Shown here: positions 6,701-9,165 of the stretch, piece after piece
How the letters are laid out: each line of letters starts with the position of its first letter
Numbering within the stretch: position 1 is the stretch's first letter
NCBI GenBank assembly: GCA_035651635.1
Contig: DASRFK010000063.1
Coordinates: 1 to 9,165, forward strand
DNA from: JANXQE01 sp035651635
GTDB taxonomy: Bacteria; Verrucomicrobiota; Verrucomicrobiia; Limisphaerales; UBA8199
Length of the DNA stretch: 9,165 bases
Reading direction: 5' to 3'
The notes under the pieces: generated by a model
The model's input: only the letters and a program-made list of their open reading frames with translations
Database searches by the model: none
What the model was told of the DNA's origin: nothing
Made by a program: the position numbers and the translations under genes

Positions 6701-9165
6701 GAAACATCGATGGTCGACGGATACGGAGTTCCGGGACTGTTGTCGTTGATGAGGATCTGCTTGGTGTTGGCGAAGGAGTGAACCGGCGTCGGCAGCACGT
6801 TGAGGGTAAACTGGGTGGCAGCCGAGCGGTTGTTGACCGTGTCCGTCACCGTGAGAGTGATGGTGACAGGTCCTTTGGCGTTAGGCTCAGCGGTGACTAC
6901 CACGGTGCGGTTGGTCACACTGGTGCCCGAAGCGGGTGAAATGACGATACTGCTGTTCTTAACAATACTCGGGTCGCTCGAAGTGCCCGTGACAGTCAGG
7001 GACGGCACAGGCTGATTAAAGGTATTGACCTGGAACCCGATTGGCGGGGTGGCGGAACCGGCCGATACCGTTTGCGACGGAATCTGGCTGATCGTCGGAT
7101 CGTAGACCTTGGTCAGGACAGTGAGAGTAAGGCTGTTCGAGACGATATTATCGCCATCATTAGCAATGACCCAAATTGTGCCGGAACCGATCTGGTAGGG
7201 ATTTGGCGTCAGAGTCAGGGTCAAAGTGCTGGCCTGGGGCACACCGCTGGGCGGCAACCCGAAAAGGATGTTCGCATTGTTGGTTGAACCAGCGAAGACG
7301 ATGTTCGTGTCCCCAATCAAGCCCTGGTTGGCCGAAACGGCCTTGACGATAATGTTGGACAACGGTGTATCCACATCGGAGACCAGGAACTGGAAGCTGG
7401 TCGACGAGTTTTCATCGATGGTTGGCGAGGTGAGGCGGCCAATGACCACCGGGAAGTTAGTCTTAGGCACCGTGACAGGGATAACCGCCGTGCTGGTGGC
7501 GCCGTCGCTGCGCGTAGCGGTGAGCGTAATATTGACGTTGCCATTCTGGTATTGGAGAGGAGCCAGGTTGGCGACGAAGTTGCCGCTGGTAATCGGGCTG
7601 GGTCCCGTGATTGTGACGGCGGAAGTCGGCAACAAGGACCGGTTATCGGAAGCCGAAGCGGTAACGGTTAGGTTGGAAATAGCGGTGACCGAGTCGCTTA
7701 CCGTGAAGCTGACGTTGGAGGTGGTATTTTCCGGAATGATCACCGGTGTGGGAGTGGTGATAGTGATCGCGGGCTTGGTCACGATGGTGAGGTAAACGCC
7801 ACCGGTAATTTTGCCAAAGTCGCCCAAGGTCAGATCATTTAGATATAGCCTCCAGGTACCGTTGATCTTGGTTGGGTCAACGGAGGTAAAGGCGGCCATT
7901 CGGCTGGCATAGCCGCTCTGGGGAGCGGGTGCGGGCAACAAACGTTTGGTCACATACGCGGGATGATAGGTACCGCTGACCAGCGGATTGACGGTCGAGA
8001 TATCAACGCCGGAATCATCAAACACCAGATCCAGACCGGACACGGGTGTGGTGCCGCCCCCGCCGGAAGTGAGCATGACGGGAGTGCCGTCCGGGGCGAC
8101 GAGCAACGCATCCAGGTTGGCGGGAGCGCTGTTGCTGAAGCCGCGCATTTCGAGGGAGACGTTGTAGATCGAGCCGACCAGGTTGGTCACATCGAAGGTC
8201 AACGGGTAAGGCGCGCTGTTGACGTTGGTGGCATTGCCGACCACATTCGCGACTTGGCCGTTGCCAAAGAGTGTCGCCGGTGGAGGCTGGATCTTGAGAA
8301 CAAGGAAATACGGCGCGTTGGTAACCTTGTTGCCGTCACTAACGAGCAAGGTAATGGTGTCATTGCCGCTGACGGTTCCGAGGGGGGTCAACTGGATGGT
8401 GCGGGCATCCGCCGAACCGCCCAGCACAATATTCGCATTGGGCACGAGCGACTGATCTGCCGAAGTGGCGGTGACCACGAGGCTCGAGGTGGGCACACCC
8501 TCCAAGCTGCCCACGGTGAATGGGATTGGCGGAGTTGTGCTGCCGGCAATCGTCGAGAAGTTGGCGGGCAAGCCGCTAATGGTCGGGGCCTGATACACGT
8601 GTCCGACTTCAACGGTTACCGTGCTGGTGACGAGCGTGCTGCCGTCGGTGATGGACAGGGTAACGGTGTTGGTTCCGAACACATTCGGAGTGGGTGTCAC
8701 CTTAACGGTCACCGTGCCGGTTGCGCCCGGAACGATGGCGTTAGTGGAGACACTCACGAGCAGGCCATTGGTGTTATTAGGTATCAGGCTGCCTGAGGTC
8801 GAGGCGACGACCATGTTACTGGTGTAAAGGGTCGAATCGACGTCCGACAAGGTGAAGGTAGTGGTGACAGTGCCGTTCTCGAGGACGACCAGGCGATTAG
8901 TGGGAGTGGCGATCACCGGCGCCTGGTTACCGTAGGAGACGGTCAGCGGGAAGGAAGTGGAGAACTGATTATTGTTGGTATCCGTTACCGTCAGCAGAAT
9001 GGTTGCGGTCGCGTCAACATTTGTGATAGTCGAGGGCAGGTTTACGCTCGGCGTAATGATCAGAGTGCGGTTGCCCCCGCCATTGTTGGTCACCTGCAAG
9101 TTGGCGATCAGGTTCAGGACATTCGTGGGCGTGACCACGCCATTGGTGCTGGGCGTGACCACCAG
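3775..9165 (-). CDS. Giant extracellular repeat protein: cadherin/Ig-like repeats with three P domains (partial, N-terminus outside window)
   Basis: This is the last 1,796 residues of a giant protein; the frame is open to the window edge with no true start visible. Numbering from the valine codon at 9160-9162, cadherin/Ig-like repeats occupy about 1-80 (partial), 81-186, 187-297, 463-568, 569-688, 689-793, 957-1058, 1059-1157, 1323-1433, 1434-1528, 1529-1626 and 1627-1723. P domains lie at about 298-462, 794-957 and 1158-1323, and a 72-residue cap ends the chain. Many repeats share the pattern S-x-D/N-x-x-L-V/I-P followed by a beta strand and G; three carry a DVD motif typical of cadherin-like calcium sites (for example SDVDTPLSN). 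Composition is rich in Thr, Ser, Val and Asn. I saw no cysteine and no hydrophobic membrane segment in the whole stretch. No protease or other catalytic domain is visible, and no LPXTG or PEP-CTERM signal. The likely role is a secreted or surface-attached adhesion or matrix protein; the export signal must lie upstream. An intrinsic terminator follows the stop. Confidence 0.9.
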   Translation of the reverse strand: MVVTPSTNGVVTPTNVLNLIANLQVTNNGGGNRTLIITPSVNLPSTITNVDATATILLTVTDTNNNQFSTSFPLTVSYGNQAPVIATPTNRLVVLENGTVTTTFTLSDVDSTLYTSNMVVASTSGSLIPNNTNGLLVSVSTNAIVPGATGTVTVKVTPTPNVFGTNTVTLSITDGSTLVTSTVTVEVGHVYQAPTISGLPANFSTIAGSTTPPIPFTVGSLEGVPTSSLVVTATSADQSLVPNANIVLGGSADARTIQLTPLGTVSGNDTITLLVSDGNKVTNAPYFLVLKIQPPPATLFGNGQVANVVGNATNVNSAPYPLTFDVTNLVGSIYNVSLEMRGFSNSAPANLDALLVAPDGTPVMLTSGGGGTTPVSGLDLVFDDSGVDISTVNPLVSGTYHPAYVTKRLLPAPAPQSGYASRMAAFTSVDPTKINGTWRLYLNDLTLGDFGKITGGVYLTIVTKPAITITTPTPVIIPENTTSNVSFTVSDSVTAISNLTVTASASDNRSLLPTSAVTITGPSPITSGNFVANLAPLQYQNGNVNITLTATRSDGATSTAVIPVTVPKTNFPVVIGRLTSPTIDENSSTSFQFLVSDVDTPLSNIIVKAVSANQGLIGDTNIVFAGSTNNANILFGLPPSGVPQASTLTLTLTPNPYQIGSGTIWVIANDGDNIVSNSLTLTVLTKVYDPTISQIPSQTVSAGSATPPIGFQVNTFNQPVPSLTVTGTSSDPSIVKNSSIVISPASGTSVTNRTVVVTAEPNAKGPVTITLTVTDTVNNRSAATQFTLNVLPTPVHSFANTKQILINDNSPGTPYPSTIDVSGLAGTVSKVSVTVSNFAHHYPADVGLLLVGPAGQKIVLMNKAGGGTPVTNVTLTFDQAAATAVPQGTTLTSGSYKPADYKSGTYDFLGSAPAHPYGTDLGALNGGSANGTWSLYVQDDTPPDSGFINGGWSLSIMTQPQLLGLANMVIQENTSGSQPFTIADDSPSGPSYRFGSSSTNSALIPASGITFSGSGSTWTVNVTPAANKFGTNLVTVYATNIDNAVASNSFVVAVQQVIYPPVILPIADTNTFAGTAVTVPVTYYDVQVPTNQLTVSFQSSNPGLIPAGNISLVGNQAIQITPAGASSGSSLITVKVTQPANQFGQSAQTSFTVTVVPIAGLFGTNQVIAINDRAPATPYPSTVNVSGLAGNIFSASVTVLGLQHSYPSDISMLLVGPQGQKIVLMSRAGSGAGSAITNVNLTFDDTSANVPPQTGVILSGTYKPTDYNGSLSFYPPVTGSYVTNLSSLKGTNPNGTWSLYVQDDLSPDSGQIIGGWLLKLITTAPTISFVGPQSTLENNSLTLNLSVNSAITNGDKLTLTATSSNESVPGLVNKLTVTGPGTNAVTSRTLVITPGANLPSSLTNGDGTATITLTATDGVNTNTLSFPLTVTYVNQAPTLSGLSDQSVPANGQLSLAFKANDVDTAGSNLVVTASAAPANLGRVSVASSGNNQTLLFTPTNGIGVATVAVVVSDGTSSVTNSIAVTITSSVPPVFGLIPDQLTNANASIAVTLPVTDAVTDITNLTYLGSSDNSNLVSKISFAVVGTNVVATITTVPNAIGTANVTITAKDALTSASATFLLTVTKPSPMQLQPIADVSTQVNKSVDVPLSVTVGDLPLTALHFSAADTNSALVSGITFTYTGSNELAHVTLVGNKSGKDYITISVNDGFTTNAQSFLLTVTGPVVPPTVKLGISGNKLALTISGAPNASYGIQATSNLVQPWTEIATITADASGNAGYTNTISSSVPVEFYRAVAK
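3778..3992 (-). other. C-terminal cap domain ending FYRAVAK
   Basis: The final 72 residues differ from the repeats. They contain KLALTISGAPNASYGIQAT, then NLVQPWTEIATIT, then SSVPVEFYRAVAK at the very end. The pattern is a beta-rich block with G-x-P-x-x-x-Y, a central W-T, and a closing FYRA, which I recognise from the C-termini of many large secreted Verrucomicrobiota proteins. Its position right at the end suggests a sorting, secretion or anchoring role, but that is inference; no hydrophobic helix or Arg-rich tail of known sorting signals is present. Confidence 0.6.
5195..5690 (-). repeat. P domain copy 3 of the giant protein
   Basis: About 165 residues match the proprotein-convertase P domain (P_proprotein) pattern: INDRAPATPYPSTVNVSGL at the start, HSYPSDISMLLVGPQGQKI in the middle, and NGTWSLYVQDDLSPDSG then IIGGWLLKLI at the end. 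It is close to copy 2 in protein and DNA. In eukaryotic convertases this domain stabilises a subtilisin-like protease; in bacterial surface proteins it occurs, as here, without one. Confidence 0.85.
6292..6782 (-). repeat. P domain copy 2 of the giant protein
   Basis: This copy has the same pattern: INDNSPGTPYPSTIDVSGL, HHYPADVGLLLVGPAGQKI, NGTWSLYVQDDTPPDSG and INGGWSLSI. The closing segment is almost identical to that of copy 3. At the DNA level a 20-base stretch at 6350-6369 matches 5258-5277 with one mismatch. Confidence 0.85.
7775..8270 (-). repeat. P domain copy 1 of the giant protein (divergent)
   Basis: This is the most N-terminal visible copy and the most divergent. It keeps PYPLTFDVTNL, ANLDALLVAPDGTPVML, NGTWRLYLNDLTLGDFG and ITGGVYLTI. 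Where copies 2 and 3 have GGW near the end, this copy has GGV. The mid-domain HxYPxD phrase is replaced by SNSAPANLD. Confidence 0.8.

Larger units (their letters stand above)
3993..9165 (-). repeat. Tandem cadherin/Ig-like repeat array, interrupted by P domains
   Basis: Twelve beta-sandwich repeats of roughly 95-120 residues can be delimited by linkers such as YQAPTI, VYDPTI, IYPPVI, NQAPTL and VPPVF. Two classes are visible. One begins with an E-N or similar turn (VLENGT, IPENTT, IDENSS, IQENTS, TLENNS). The other carries A-G-S/T and often TPPI (AGSTTPPIPF, AGSATPPIGF, AGTAVTVPV) and always stands immediately before a P domain. The strand phrase resembling SSNPGLIPAGNI recurs about eight times. 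Boundaries are accurate to perhaps ten residues. Confidence 0.75.

Noticed and set aside
7963..8796. Long open frame (277 codons) on the plus strand, and several of 140-220 codons at 4690-5250, 5731-6384 and 6421-6939
   Set aside because: They lie entirely antisense to the giant repeat gene, have Arg/Gly/His-rich translations without recognisable domains, and arise from the biased codon use of the repeats.
3775..9165. The giant protein as a subtilisin-type protease because of its P domains
   Set aside because: No Asp/His/Ser catalytic motifs are present in the visible 1,796 residues. P domains also occur in non-proteolytic bacterial surface proteins.
1..9165. CRISPR array, tRNA, transposase or defence system
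   Set aside because: No regularly spaced direct repeats of CRISPR type, no cloverleaf, and no transposase, nuclease or other defence domains were seen. The direct repeats present are coding repeats within the giant gene.

Overview
The window looks like a chromosomal segment of a Verrucomicrobiota bacterium, probably of the Pedosphaera/Limisphaerales type. That placement is inferred by recognition, not by a search. It rests on a giant secreted-type protein of Thr/Ser/Asn/Val-rich cadherin/Ig-like repeats with interspersed proprotein-convertase P domains, on a C-terminal module ending in the phrase FYRAVAK, and on a very small stand-alone AraC-type helix-turn-helix protein. All three are familiar in that phylum.

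Layout. Positions 2-2696 (+) hold the 3' part of an ABC exporter operon: the C-terminal end of an ATP-binding protein (cut by the window edge), then two ABC-2 family permeases. The order ATPase-permease-permease matches the YbhF-YbhS-YbhR type of multidrug/efflux exporter, and the two permeases probably form a heterodimeric channel driven by the ATPase. A compact palindrome doublet (361-428) sits between the ATPase and the first permease, inside the presumed operon. Positions 2697-2866 are a convergent intergenic gap in which I see no gene and no convincing terminator. Positions 2867-3271 (-) encode the AraC-type regulator. Positions 3272-3581 are its upstream region. Positions 3582-3705 are a 124-bp element with 13-bp terminal inverted repeats and an internal 12-bp inverted repeat, like a MITE. 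Positions 3721-3748 form a strong terminator hairpin serving the next gene. From 3775 to the right edge (-) runs a single open frame of nearly 1,800 residues: the C-terminal part of a giant extracellular repeat protein whose N-terminus lies beyond the window.

How the parts fit. The exporter is a self-contained efflux module whose periplasmic adaptor, if it has one, would lie upstream and outside the window. The AraC protein has no sensing domain; nothing visible ties it to either neighbour. The giant protein has a readable higher-order design: an 'EN-type' cadherin-like repeat, then a repeat of a second type, then a P domain, used three times with variations, followed by a terminal block of four repeats and a C-terminal cap. 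The open end of the frame resembles the repeat that follows the third P domain, which predicts a further P domain just outside the window.

I found no CRISPR array, tRNA, rRNA, transposase, phage gene or recognisable defence system. The most unusual DNA is the pair of short palindromic elements and the modular architecture of the giant gene.
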